Shown piece after piece: positions 54,493 to 63,357 of a stretch of 64,000 nt of DNA; within the stretch, counting starts at the first letter, position 1; every line of letters begins with the position of its first letter. The notes beneath the pieces were generated by a model. It made no database searches and was not told where the DNA came from. It was given only the letters and a program-made list of their open reading frames with translations. Origin of the DNA: Calditrichota bacterium (lineage in GTDB: Bacteria > Zhuqueibacterota > Zhuqueibacteria > Zhuqueibacterales > Geothermadaptataceae); assembly GCA_008501765.1 (NCBI GenBank), contig QQUE01000002.1, forward strand, positions 1,052,336-1,116,335, written 5' to 3'. The translations under genes were made by a program, and so were the position numbers.

Positions 54493-55173
54493 ATGAAAAA
54501 TATTTACCTAATTTTACTTGTTATTTTATTGCAAACAAACTGTGCGGGCCCTATGAAAATAACTGACACACCGGTCTCGTTTTCCGATGAAAGACAGGAC
54601 TTAACCCGGGAATATATCGAAAATCACTATGGATTTTCAGTTGAAAATATTGAAATTTCTCCCAAAATAATTGTACTGCATTGGACGGCGATTCCCACAT
54701 TTGAAAAATCTTATAAAGTCTTCAATCGCGAAAAACTGCAGGGTAGTCGCCCGGATCTTGCGAATGCCGGTCAAGTCAATGTGGCGATACAATTTTTGGT
54801 TGATCGCGACGGCACGGTGCACCGGCTGATGCCTGAAAATTGGATGGCGCGGCACTGCATTGGCATAAATTATAATTCAATCGGGGTGGAAAATGTCGGT
54901 GGGCAAAAAGGGGAAGACGATCTCACCAACGCGCAAATTAAATCCAATATCAAACTGGTGAAATACCTGCTGGAAAAATATCCTGATATCGAATACTTAA
55001 TCGGCCACCACGAGTACCGTCATTTTGAGGGACATGTTTTGTGGCGAGAAATGGATCCCAATTATCGCACTGAAAAAATTGATCCCGGTGATCGTTTTAT
55101 GACCGCAGTAAGACAGGGTGTCGGGAATTCAAGGCTAAAAGGCGTGGCAGAAATCCTGGCTGAAAAAAAGTGA
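54493..55173 (+). CDS. N-acetylmuramoyl-L-alanine amidase (amidase_2/PGRP fold), exported
   Basis: This 226-residue protein has a hydrophobic export signal ending in a possible but weak lipobox (LQTNC) and a PGRP-type amidase_2 domain. Zinc ligands are predicted in IIVLHWTA, in HCIGINYNSIGVENVG and at the C-terminal K-I-D-P-G-D. It cleaves the bond between muramic acid and the stem peptide, in the periplasm. The peptide deformylase gene begins 10 bp downstream, which suggests co-transcription. Confidence 0.9.
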   Translation: MKNIYLILLVILLQTNCAGPMKITDTPVSFSDERQDLTREYIENHYGFSVENIEISPKIIVLHWTAIPTFEKSYKVFNREKLQGSRPDLANAGQVNVAIQFLVDRDGTVHRLMPENWMARHCIGINYNSIGVENVGGQKGEDDLTNAQIKSNIKLVKYLLEKYPDIEYLIGHHEYRHFEGHVLWREMDPNYRTEKIDPGDRFMTAVRQGVGNSRLKGVAEILAEKK

Positions 55174-55183
55174 GCGAGCTCAG

Positions 55184-55747
55184 ATGGCTGTAAAAGAAAT
55201 TTTGTTGTTGGGAAATCCAGCACTTTATGAAGTATCGGAAGCCGTTATTCAGGAAGAATGTGAGTTTTTAAAACCGGTGATTGCTGACTTGCACGATACA
55301 TTAATTGCATTTCGAAAAAAATATGGTGTTGGGCGGGCGATTGCTGCACCGCAAATCGGGATTCGTAAACGATTGATTTATATGTTTATTGATGCACCAG
55401 TCGTTTTTATCAATCCTGTGATTACAAATAAAAGTCAGGAAATGATCACAGTCTGGGATGACTGCATGAGTTTTCCGGAGTTGCTGGTGAAAGTGCAGCG
55501 CCATCGGTCGTGCCGGATCTCGTTCCGTGATGAAAATTGGCAGCACCGCACCCTTGATTTTAGTGATGATTTGTCTGAATTAGTGCAGCACGAATACGAT
55601 CATTTGGACGGTGTTTTAGCCGTTTCCCGCGCCATCGATGCCGAGTCTTTTTCATTTTCCAGTCAAAAACATTTTCTCAGAAATTATCGCAGAACTGTCA
55701 CCTTTTTCACAGCTCTCTGCCCGGCAATCTCGAAAGCCACAAAGTAA
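55184..55747 (+). CDS. Peptide deformylase family protein
   Basis: This 187-residue protein contains the three deformylase motifs: RAIAAPQIG (motif 1), DDCMSFPE (motif 2, usually EGCLS) and QHEYDHLDG (motif 3, zinc histidines and catalytic Glu). Peptide deformylase removes formyl from nascent N-terminal Met. The DDCMS variant and the absence of a neighbouring fmt gene suggest a second, accessory deformylase rather than the housekeeping copy; this is inference. Its last 64 bases overlap the 3' end of the convergent CotH gene. Confidence 0.88.
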   Translation: MAVKEILLLGNPALYEVSEAVIQEECEFLKPVIADLHDTLIAFRKKYGVGRAIAAPQIGIRKRLIYMFIDAPVVFINPVITNKSQEMITVWDDCMSFPELLVKVQRHRSCRISFRDENWQHRTLDFSDDLSELVQHEYDHLDGVLAVSRAIDAESFSFSSQKHFLRNYRRTVTFFTALCPAISKATK

Positions 55748-58077
55748 ATTCCTACCGGCCATCTCGCACAATTTATGCGAATCTCATTTTTCCCTGCCTG
55801 GTTGGTAAAGGTTGATTTCAACTCTATCTTGCCGCGGATATTGTAAACAGTAATTTTTAATTCTTCTGATTTCCAGGAGTTGAAACCAAGACGAAAATAG
55901 GAATCGGCCGGGTTTGGAAAAGGGGCTGTGAGTTGGAAAGGTGAAGCATCGTTGTTGTAATCTTCAGCCTCGGTAATTCCCGTCACGACATTTGATTCAC
56001 CGGGTGTTGGCGATAAAAAATACGCCCAGGTTTCAGCTCCATCGCCGGATCGTCCAAAGGAAACATCGGAATCCAACGGGCCAAATGAGAGTGAGTCGAT
56101 AACAAAATTTCCAACAGTCGTCGGAGCGAATAATCCAATAAATTCACCGTCGCGCGACAACTTAAAATTGGCGTGCGTTGGCCCCTGTTGTCCATCTTCA
56201 TCTGCCCATATGAGTAGAAAATCATTCGGTTGCAGGATTGTATCCGGCAGCATCCATTTCACCCTGTTTTGTGGATTATCAGATAAAAACATGCCGGATA
56301 AATCAACATAGGTATCTGCCGGATTGTAGAGTTCAATCCAGTCATCATATTCACCGGATTCGTCACGAATGGTCGAGTCGTTCGCTGCCATAAATTCATT
56401 AATCCGCACTGGGAAACTGACAGTTTCATCGGTAGAGAAAACAAAAATGGGGTCGCCGGGGGCATTTTCCGGAAAGACTGTCCAGGCTTGCGCAGCCCCC
56501 TGCGCGCGCAGGAAAAACTGCAGTGATTCATTCTTGTTTAGAGTCGGTAGATCGGCCGACCAGATCGCTGTTCCCGGTTGGGCAGCACTTTGGTCTGCAT
56601 CCAGGTTTAATTCGAGAATTTCTCTCTCTCCATCGTTGAGAAAATAGACACACTCAACTTTTCGAATAATATCATTTGTCGAAATGGTACTTCTCAATTT
56701 CACTTTTTCACCGGCCACGGGAAAATCATTGGAGAGTGAATAATCGAGAATTTGTAATGGCACGTTGCCAAAAACCAGTTGCGATCGCGCTGTGGCTATG
56801 CGCCGGTCAATATAATCGTAAAATCCGTATTTTACATGGGCTCCAGCTGCTTCCGTGAGCGCATTTTGCCAATGATTGTTGAAGGTATATTGGTAGTCCA
56901 ACGAATAAAAAGGATCAATTTGAACGAATAATTCAGTGGCATTCCGCCAGGTCTGGAAATAAATATCCTGTTCCTCTTTTTTGAATATACCATTGATAAA
57001 TTCATCTATAAATTGCGAGTATAAGTTTTTATAGGCAGGGACTCCAAGAATTCGTTCCACAAGTAACCGGGGCTCTTCGGGATTCTTCATCCGCCCGAAT
57101 GCGTAAATATTTCGTGCCGCCCAATCGATATTGGACCAGTCGATTCCGTAAGTATTATCATAGTCATAGGGGACAAATTCAAATTTGTCTGAGTGCAGAT
57201 TGTGGTAGAGATAGTAATTGTTTTTGTTGAACCAATAGTCGTCCCACATTCCGAGCAGCGTATTTAACGCGAGGAATCTTAAAAAGTACGGCACATTAAA
57301 TTTTTCTTCAATTTCCCGCGTGAACTGGCTGCCAGATGTGGTGTTTATAAAATTGATAAAATTGGCCAGGTCGGAATAATCATTCGCTACTTTGTTTGTT
57401 TTCAAGTCATAGACCGGGCGCCCGTAAGGTTCGAATTTATATGCATCAGGATTCTGTCCAAGATTGTCCAGGTCAGCTGGCCACAAGCATTTATAAAGAT
57501 TTCCCAAGGGCCCATCAAAACGCGCCTGAATATATTCTTCATCAATGTGCTCCACCAGCACATAAAGCCCTTTGTAACTGTTATTTATAAAAAACGCTGC
57601 ATAATTGGAACGGGATGCCGGGATGCCGGCATTTTTGAACAATTGCCAGGAGATCATGGCCCGCATAATAGAGGGATCGTTGTGTTCGCCGTTGATGTTG
57701 AACTTTTCCAGTCCATAAAAATCCTGGCCGCTGATAAAATTATTGAAATCGACTTTAAATGATTTTTTTTTCGAATAACGGGAGGTGTTTCCGCGCAAGC
57801 GAAAGCCAACATTTTCAACCGTGTCGCGACCTATTTCGGTGTTGTTAAAAATAAATCGTGCGGAAAATAAACTATCGCTGTCGGAATTTTGCGGGTCGAG
57901 AATATAAGCCAGATAATCGGGCCTAATTTCGATCCGGATTTCCGCAACGCCGGTTGCCCCAAATATCTTCTCACTTTCGGTGAAATATCTGTTCTGGGCT
58001 GCGGCTGATCCGCAAAATAAAATAAAAGAAATCAAAGAATATAAATATAATGACAACCATGATTTGTTGGATAGCAT
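55684..58077 (-). CDS. CotH-kinase-type surface protein with lamin-tail domain and T9SS sorting domain
   Basis: This protein of about 797 residues has a signal peptide (SLISFILFCGSAAAQ) and a CotH domain (about 50-390). The CotH part shows the pattern VGFRLRGNTSRYSKKKSFKVDF, the catalytic-type LLGMWDDYWFNKNNYYLYH, and DYDNTYG. After a linker come a lamin-tail domain (about 540-690; INEFMAAN...DDWIELYNP) and a T9SS type-A domain (PFPNPADSYFRLGF...VKKVTVLR). It is a surface-delivered atypical kinase. The start is ATG 58077 with AAGGA upstream; a GTG six codons earlier would overlap rsmE by 14 bases. Confidence 0.92.
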   Translation of the reverse strand: MLSNKSWLSLYLYSLISFILFCGSAAAQNRYFTESEKIFGATGVAEIRIEIRPDYLAYILDPQNSDSDSLFSARFIFNNTEIGRDTVENVGFRLRGNTSRYSKKKSFKVDFNNFISGQDFYGLEKFNINGEHNDPSIMRAMISWQLFKNAGIPASRSNYAAFFINNSYKGLYVLVEHIDEEYIQARFDGPLGNLYKCLWPADLDNLGQNPDAYKFEPYGRPVYDLKTNKVANDYSDLANFINFINTTSGSQFTREIEEKFNVPYFLRFLALNTLLGMWDDYWFNKNNYYLYHNLHSDKFEFVPYDYDNTYGIDWSNIDWAARNIYAFGRMKNPEEPRLLVERILGVPAYKNLYSQFIDEFINGIFKKEEQDIYFQTWRNATELFVQIDPFYSLDYQYTFNNHWQNALTEAAGAHVKYGFYDYIDRRIATARSQLVFGNVPLQILDYSLSNDFPVAGEKVKLRSTISTNDIIRKVECVYFLNDGEREILELNLDADQSAAQPGTAIWSADLPTLNKNESLQFFLRAQGAAQAWTVFPENAPGDPIFVFSTDETVSFPVRINEFMAANDSTIRDESGEYDDWIELYNPADTYVDLSGMFLSDNPQNRVKWMLPDTILQPNDFLLIWADEDGQQGPTHANFKLSRDGEFIGLFAPTTVGNFVIDSLSFGPLDSDVSFGRSGDGAETWAYFLSPTPGESNVVTGITEAEDYNNDASPFQLTAPFPNPADSYFRLGFNSWKSEELKITVYNIRGKIELKSTFTNQAGKNEIRINCARWPVGIYFVAFEIAGQRAVKKVTVLR

Positions 58078-58081
58078 AGTA

Positions 58082-58843
58082 TTAATCCTTAGCACAATAA
58101 TGGTTTAATATTATCGAACTGGCGACGATTCCTGCTGTTTCACTACGCAGGCGTGTGGGGCCAAGCTCGATGAAACTTATTCCGGCTTCAATGGCTTGTT
58201 GAATCTCCTGTTCGCAAAAACCACCCTCGGGTCCGACGAGCAGCAGGCCTGTTTTGACATTTTTGAACTCGAATTGTTGCGCCCGGTTTTTAGCGATTTC
58301 AGGGATGGGTGTATGGGCAATCCAGCGCAGGTCAAATTTTTCGCTCGCTCGAATAATTTCATCGAAGGATTGCAGCGGTTTTAATTCGGGAAGCCTGCTG
58401 CGGCCCGACTGTTTCATGGCAGCAATGCGAATTTTCTGCCAACGGTCTACTTTCATTTTCTTGGGAAAGACTTCTGTGAACCGGGTTTGCATCGGCCAGA
58501 TTTCGAATGCCCCAATTTCGACAACCTTCTCCAAAAACCACTCGAAGCGATTTATTTTTGGAATGGCCTGAGCAATGACTAACCGAAAAGATGGTTCGCC
58601 TCGTTCAAGCTCGATCTCCCGAATTACCAGCCGGGAACAATCCTTCTCTATGCCGGTTATTTTGCAATCAAAAATCCGCCCGTCACCGGCTGTTGCAAAA
58701 ACCTGTTCCCCGGCCGTGTGGCGCAACACTTTAGAAAGGTGGCGGTGCTCTTCGCCCCGCAAAAGCAGTTCTTTGCCAACGCTTTCTTCGTCTGTGCGCG
58801 GGCAATTTTCGGGTGCGATATAAAAATATTCGTTTCTGGCCAT
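58082..58843 (-). CDS. rsmE: 16S rRNA m3U1498 methyltransferase RsmE
   Basis: This 253-residue SPOUT-family enzyme methylates uridine 1498 of 16S rRNA. Features are the N-terminal PUA-like domain (HRHLSKVLRHTAGE), KINRFEWFLEKVVEIGA, the SPOUT knot motif LLVGPEGGF and the C-terminal LGPTRLRSETAGI. The start is placed at ATG 58843; the longer frame upstream overlaps the Omp85 gene's end and lacks conserved sequence. It lies four bases before the CotH start, so the two are probably co-transcribed, likely by chance of location. Confidence 0.95.
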   Translation of the reverse strand: MARNEYFYIAPENCPRTDEESVGKELLLRGEEHRHLSKVLRHTAGEQVFATAGDGRIFDCKITGIEKDCSRLVIREIELERGEPSFRLVIAQAIPKINRFEWFLEKVVEIGAFEIWPMQTRFTEVFPKKMKVDRWQKIRIAAMKQSGRSRLPELKPLQSFDEIIRASEKFDLRWIAHTPIPEIAKNRAQQFEFKNVKTGLLLVGPEGGFCEQEIQQAIEAGISFIELGPTRLRSETAGIVASSIILNHYCAKD

Positions 58844-58883
58844 GGAATTTTTTTCAATAATCGTGGAATTGGTGGGCACACAG

Positions 58884-60308
58884 TTAGAACGACATCTGTG
58901 CGTCAAAAATGAACTCTGTATTTAAGTCGTCGTCAAAACCAAGTTCCAGGCGGACAATGTTAACGTAAGGCAGATGGAAATTTAAACCTGCGCCATAACC
59001 TCGCAACCATCTTGTCGGGCGAGTTTGTAATCCGAAGTAGCCGCTGGATAAGTATTGTTCGCCGCTGGTGTAGCGCCCGAGATTTTGACTTTGCACCCAC
59101 AAAGAGCCCATATCCATAAAAAATGATCCACTGATACCAAATTTCAGATTGCGGCCGTAACCGCGCAGAGATTTTTCTTCGAGTTGAATATAGCGCACCG
59201 GAATTATAGGAAAGCGTAATTCAAATGATGCAAACATGCGGTTTTCCCCCTCGTAGCGTTCGTCGAAGCGTCCTCGAATTCGTGTTGTATAACCAAAGTA
59301 GGCACGGTTATAAACCGGCAAAGCACCATCGCTCATTTGCATTGTGTAGCGGGTGGCAAATATTAAATCTTTTAGGATGGGGTGATAAAATCTGTAATCG
59401 AGATATAAGTGGCGATAGTCGATATGGGCATCGTTCCAGAAACCTGTTTTTTGGTATGAAATACTGAGAAGGGATCCCCGCCGTGGGTACCATGCCAGAT
59501 CTCTTGAATTATGTGAAAAATTGAAGCTGATCGAAGGGAGATTGTCTGTCCCACTTGGGTTCAAAGTTTGGCCTCGTACCGGGGGATCGTATTTTATTCG
59601 GGAAAAACCGAGTGAAATTTGCACGGAATTTTCAAGATTCAGCCGGCGGCCGAAAGATACAGAACTGCCAATTTGGTTCTCATCAGTCTTAAGATTAAGA
59701 ATCTCAAGGCTTTTACTGCGAACATGATAAAGGAAAAAACGGGCGCTTAAAAAATAATGTTTATTGCCATTAATTGCCGGAATGCTATAGGTTAAATATG
59801 TCCCCGGATTATAACCGGCCCAGGCCGCACAAGCAAGAGTTTCCGCGTTGCCACGAAAATTAGTGTGCAGTAAACTCATACCGTACGAGGCTTTTTCCCA
59901 GGTATATTCACGGTCATTAAAATAAAAAATCGGAAATGGAAAAATGTACCATTGTTCGGTCACGTCAATGAGCAGCGCTACACCGTTTTCCTGCGATTCG
60001 AGGGATATATCAACCCTTGTGAAAAGGCCCAAACTTTCGATGCGGCGGGCATCGTATTGCAAATCGGCTGCTGAAACGGTGTCGCCAATCTGAGTTCGCA
60101 TTTCACGTAAAATGACTGCCGGCTTGGTTTTTTTATTGCCCGAAACCTGGATATCAACAATGGAATAAAATTTTATCTGTTGGCTTTGCGGTTGATCCTG
60201 CGCTGCTATTTGTGTGGTTGAGAATAAAACCAGCCACAGTGGCAAACATGTGATCGATTGAATTCGCCGGGTGAATTTTACGGCATTTTGTAAGGTGTAG
60301 CGTCGCAT
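58884..60308 (-). CDS. BamA/TamA-like (Omp85) outer-membrane protein with one POTRA domain
   Basis: This 474-residue protein has a signal peptide, a single POTRA-like domain (about 48-118; IVDIQVSGNKKTKPAVILREM) and a beta-barrel with the Omp85 loop-6-like motif TTRIRGRFDERYEG near 340. Full BamA has five POTRA domains and TamA has three, so this is a short paralogue, and not the housekeeping BamA. It lies 25 bp behind a POTRA-less Omp85 barrel gene; the two are probably one operon. The substrate is unknown. Confidence 0.88.
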   Translation of the reverse strand: MRRYTLQNAVKFTRRIQSITCLPLWLVLFSTTQIAAQDQPQSQQIKFYSIVDIQVSGNKKTKPAVILREMRTQIGDTVSAADLQYDARRIESLGLFTRVDISLESQENGVALLIDVTEQWYIFPFPIFYFNDREYTWEKASYGMSLLHTNFRGNAETLACAAWAGYNPGTYLTYSIPAINGNKHYFLSARFFLYHVRSKSLEILNLKTDENQIGSSVSFGRRLNLENSVQISLGFSRIKYDPPVRGQTLNPSGTDNLPSISFNFSHNSRDLAWYPRRGSLLSISYQKTGFWNDAHIDYRHLYLDYRFYHPILKDLIFATRYTMQMSDGALPVYNRAYFGYTTRIRGRFDERYEGENRMFASFELRFPIIPVRYIQLEEKSLRGYGRNLKFGISGSFFMDMGSLWVQSQNLGRYTSGEQYLSSGYFGLQTRPTRWLRGYGAGLNFHLPYVNIVRLELGFDDDLNTEFIFDAQMSF

Positions 60309-60332
60309 CAGAAATTAGATTGCCTCATGGAT

Positions 60333-61574
60333 TTATAATTTACTCAATATATGAAAATAGATCCGCCAGTCGCCACCGACATCCGTGCGTTTGGCAAAAT
60401 CAATACGCATGAGCCCTTCAGCAATAAGCAGCGAAATTCCCGGTGATGAATTGACTTTCTTTGTTGAAAATTCGGAAAAGTCGAACAAGTTGTAACCCTC
60501 ATTGGGACTCATATTTTGTGCGGGATATAACAGGCCGTTGGCAAACCAGGCATCGCCAAAATCGACGAACAGCCCGAGGGAAAACGTATCCCAGAATGGG
60601 ATGAATCCAAGCGGCAGATTTTGTAAAACATCGCCACCAAAATAATAATTAACCGAGCCATGCAAAAGCCGGTCACCAATAAATTCTTTGGGTTCGAAAC
60701 CGCGCAATGAGCCGGGGCCACCGAGCCCCATCAGGTGTTGGGCTGCCCAGGCATCGGTACGGCTGCCAATCATAAATTTCGATTGCAATCTTTGATTGCC
60801 AAACATGGTACGGAAATATTTCATCGTGGCAAATAGCCCATTGGTTTCAAAATCACCGATGGTTTTTTCAAAAATACCTTCTACAATCCAACCGGACATC
60901 GGGAATACCGGGTTGTCGCGGTTATCCAGCGCGCCCATGAGACGAAATGTTGTTTCTGAACCTTCGGCAAATGTGAGGAATGGATGACGTAACGAATTGA
61001 AGGCGAATTCACGATCGTGGGCATATGAAAACAGGCTCCAGTCCGCATTGGGAATCACATCGAGAATTTCATAATCAACATGTTTTATCTCTGTGCGCAC
61101 TGTATGCGTTTCACCAAGACGCAAATCGACAAATGCCAACGCACCGCGATGTGCAAACCAATCGCGATAGTCACGATGGGCGAAAAGACCGGCCAAACTA
61201 TTCTCATAGTCTGTGTTCACCCAATTATCCGGGCTTGCGGTTTTATCAAAATATCGCGCACCAATCGACATGGAGTACGGGATTTTAAACTCTTTTTCCA
61301 GACCGGCTTGATAGCGAAATGCATCTTCAGCTTTCTGACTGGTGCCATACCATAAATCAACTTTGATTGTGATATTATTTTTAAATGGCACAATTTTGGA
61401 GCCAGCGTGGATACTCAGGCCTTCGACACGGTTAAATTGCGGGTGGCTATAGTAGGATATTTTTTTTGGCGGTTCAAACGTGAAACTGTCATTTTTGCGC
61501 TCAAACTGAAATTGGGCCAGAAGCAAGCCTGGAAAACAAACGAACAGAACCAGCCCGGTGAATTTTGTTCTCAA
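60333..61574 (-). CDS. Omp85-family outer-membrane barrel without POTRA domains
   Basis: This 413-residue protein has a signal peptide (LVLFVCFPGLLLAQ) and a 16-strand-type surface-antigen barrel. The loop-6 motif G-S-L-R-G-F appears in GGPGSLRGFEPKEF, and barrel-type aromatic ends occur throughout. No POTRA domain precedes it; only about 50 residues separate the signal from the first strand. It is therefore a BamA/TamA superfamily barrel of unknown role, encoded upstream of the one-POTRA paralogue at 25 bp. Confidence 0.88.
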   Translation of the reverse strand: MRTKFTGLVLFVCFPGLLLAQFQFERKNDSFTFEPPKKISYYSHPQFNRVEGLSIHAGSKIVPFKNNITIKVDLWYGTSQKAEDAFRYQAGLEKEFKIPYSMSIGARYFDKTASPDNWVNTDYENSLAGLFAHRDYRDWFAHRGALAFVDLRLGETHTVRTEIKHVDYEILDVIPNADWSLFSYAHDREFAFNSLRHPFLTFAEGSETTFRLMGALDNRDNPVFPMSGWIVEGIFEKTIGDFETNGLFATMKYFRTMFGNQRLQSKFMIGSRTDAWAAQHLMGLGGPGSLRGFEPKEFIGDRLLHGSVNYYFGGDVLQNLPLGFIPFWDTFSLGLFVDFGDAWFANGLLYPAQNMSPNEGYNLFDFSEFSTKKVNSSPGISLLIAEGLMRIDFAKRTDVGGDWRIYFHILSKL

Positions 61575-61623
61575 CGTAATTTCCTCCAGTGGGAAACAAT
61601 GAGTGAGGTAATTTTAATGATGT

Positions 61624-62709
61624 TTATCTCCTCGGAATGAAATAAACATTCAGGATAAATTTCGATGTTCTGCCTGTATTGTCAGTACGGCAGGTAAAAA
61701 GTCTTTCTTTATCGGCGCGAAGAATTTTTCCATTGTTATCTTTGTCAAAGACTATATCTCCGTTTAAAAATGCCCCGGCAGAGGTATAAAAAACCAGATA
61801 GCGCGGCTGCCTGTCAGCAATATTTAAAAACTCGGCCATAATTATATTGTGTGCCGGATTATGCAATCCTGAAAACAATGTCATATGGCTTAGTAAATTA
61901 TTGATGTCCCTGTTTTTCCCAGGTTGTTTTACAGCTGCACGCCACGCAACGATATCCGGGGCGTGGTAGCGTTGTAATTTTTTTTCGAACGATCCCTTAA
62001 AATGGAAATCTGTACCGAATTTATAAATGGTATTTTCTATGGGAAACGCCTGAAAAATCTCCCCGTTTTGATCAAAAGTAAGCAGTGGACGTTTGGGAAC
62101 AATTGTTTTGTAATGCAAAATTTCCTGCACAATTGGCGGCATTAGCGAAAAACTGCGACTCGCATTGCCATTCCTTTGTGTTACTAAAATTGTGGTGCCG
62201 TCGGTAGAAACGGGCAAATTGAAATAATATTGATTGGCAGATGATATCCGAAAAGAGGAGGCTCCTTTGGGTGCATCGAGCATATGGAGGTATTTTCCAG
62301 CCAAATTAAAAACGAATATTTTATGCCTGCGGAGGTCAAAAATATGGAAATTGTTCTCTGAATCCAGTTCAACTTGCCAGGGCTGACCAAAGTTTTTAAT
62401 AAATTTATCTGCCGGCCTGAGCTGCTTTATAAATTTTCCACCGACATCGAATAAATAGGCGCCAGCTTTGTCCCCGCTTGTGAGGACACAAAATTGCCTG
62501 CTGGGCAGGAGCAGTGCGTCAACAATATCTTCGATTTCTGTACTGCGAGGAAATTGCATGACAATTGATTTTTCCTGTTGGAATATTTCGGAAAAACTAT
62601 TGGCATTTTTAATACGCTCGACTTGCAAATCAAGAGCTGTTTTTTTACAGGAAAAAGCCAGTGACAGTGTGAAGATAAAAAAAATGTAACGGGAAAATTT
62701 ATTCATCAA
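61624..62709 (-). CDS. Six-bladed beta-propeller lipoprotein (DUF5128-like)
   Basis: This 361-residue protein has a lipobox LAFSC and a beta-rich repeat chain such as GAYLFDVGGKFIKQL, NFHIFDLRRHKIFVFNLAGKYL and FDQNGEIFQAF. It resembles the six-bladed propellers of DUF5128/NHL type common in Bacteroidetes. No catalytic site is visible. It overlaps the gamma-glutamylcyclotransferase gene upstream by 11 bases, so they are co-transcribed. The role is unknown. Confidence 0.8.
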   Translation of the reverse strand: MMNKFSRYIFFIFTLSLAFSCKKTALDLQVERIKNANSFSEIFQQEKSIVMQFPRSTEIEDIVDALLLPSRQFCVLTSGDKAGAYLFDVGGKFIKQLRPADKFIKNFGQPWQVELDSENNFHIFDLRRHKIFVFNLAGKYLHMLDAPKGASSFRISSANQYYFNLPVSTDGTTILVTQRNGNASRSFSLMPPIVQEILHYKTIVPKRPLLTFDQNGEIFQAFPIENTIYKFGTDFHFKGSFEKKLQRYHAPDIVAWRAAVKQPGKNRDINNLLSHMTLFSGLHNPAHNIIMAEFLNIADRQPRYLVFYTSAGAFLNGDIVFDKDNNGKILRADKERLFTCRTDNTGRTSKFILNVYFIPRR

Positions 62710-63133
62710 TATCCTTCAACCTTGACGTTTGCAAATAATCCCTGTATGATCCGGATTCAATGCGCGGCAGGCTCTCGACAGACTGGTTATAAATATAGAC
62801 CTGAACTTCCCAAGACTGATTGCCATTTTTTGCCCGGCAGGTTTCCCTCTTAAATAAACTACGCTTTGGATGTTCCAGGTTGAAACCTTCAATGAAATCA
62901 ATTGTTGACAAAACTGTCCATGGCTCATTTAGTTGGTAAATTTCACCCTGAAGATCATTTGTCCTTGAAAGAAGCGCAGCAGGGAACGCACCTGTATCAT
63001 ACAATTGAGCAGAAATGGTCGCTTCACTGATAAACTGGGCTCTGTTGGAAGCATCCAAAAAACTGGAGTGGGCCATGCCTTTTAGGAAGGTTCCGTATAC
63101 GAAAAGGTACGTTGGTTCAGGAAATTCACTCAT
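62699..63133 (-). CDS. Gamma-glutamylcyclotransferase/AIG2-like protein
   Basis: This 144-residue protein has the GGCT fold: YLFVYGTFLKGM at the N-terminus (substrate loop) and IDFIEGFN carrying the catalytic-type Glu. In characterised members it releases 5-oxoproline from gamma-glutamyl compounds. In bacteria the substrate is often undefined. It overlaps the downstream propeller lipoprotein gene by 11 bases. The start at 63133 gives a normal N-terminus. Confidence 0.9.
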   Translation of the reverse strand: MSEFPEPTYLFVYGTFLKGMAHSSFLDASNRAQFISEATISAQLYDTGAFPAALLSRTNDLQGEIYQLNEPWTVLSTIDFIEGFNLEHPKRSLFKRETCRAKNGNQSWEVQVYIYNQSVESLPRIESGSYRDYLQTSRLKDIDE

Positions 63134-63357
63134 AGATGTTTGTGTTTATTTGGTGTCAAATGGCGAATATAGAAAATTATACAGGCAATGTCAAATGACG
63201 CTCTGATAATTTTGTTTTTAATTCAGTTACGAGTGGCCATTGCATATGAAGAGCGAAGGCAAAATACGAATTAAATCAATAAAATGACTATGTAACTTTA
63301 TTCGAGCAATGATGTTCCAGTCCATACATTTGCCTGGTTTTTCTAATTACTGCAGCG

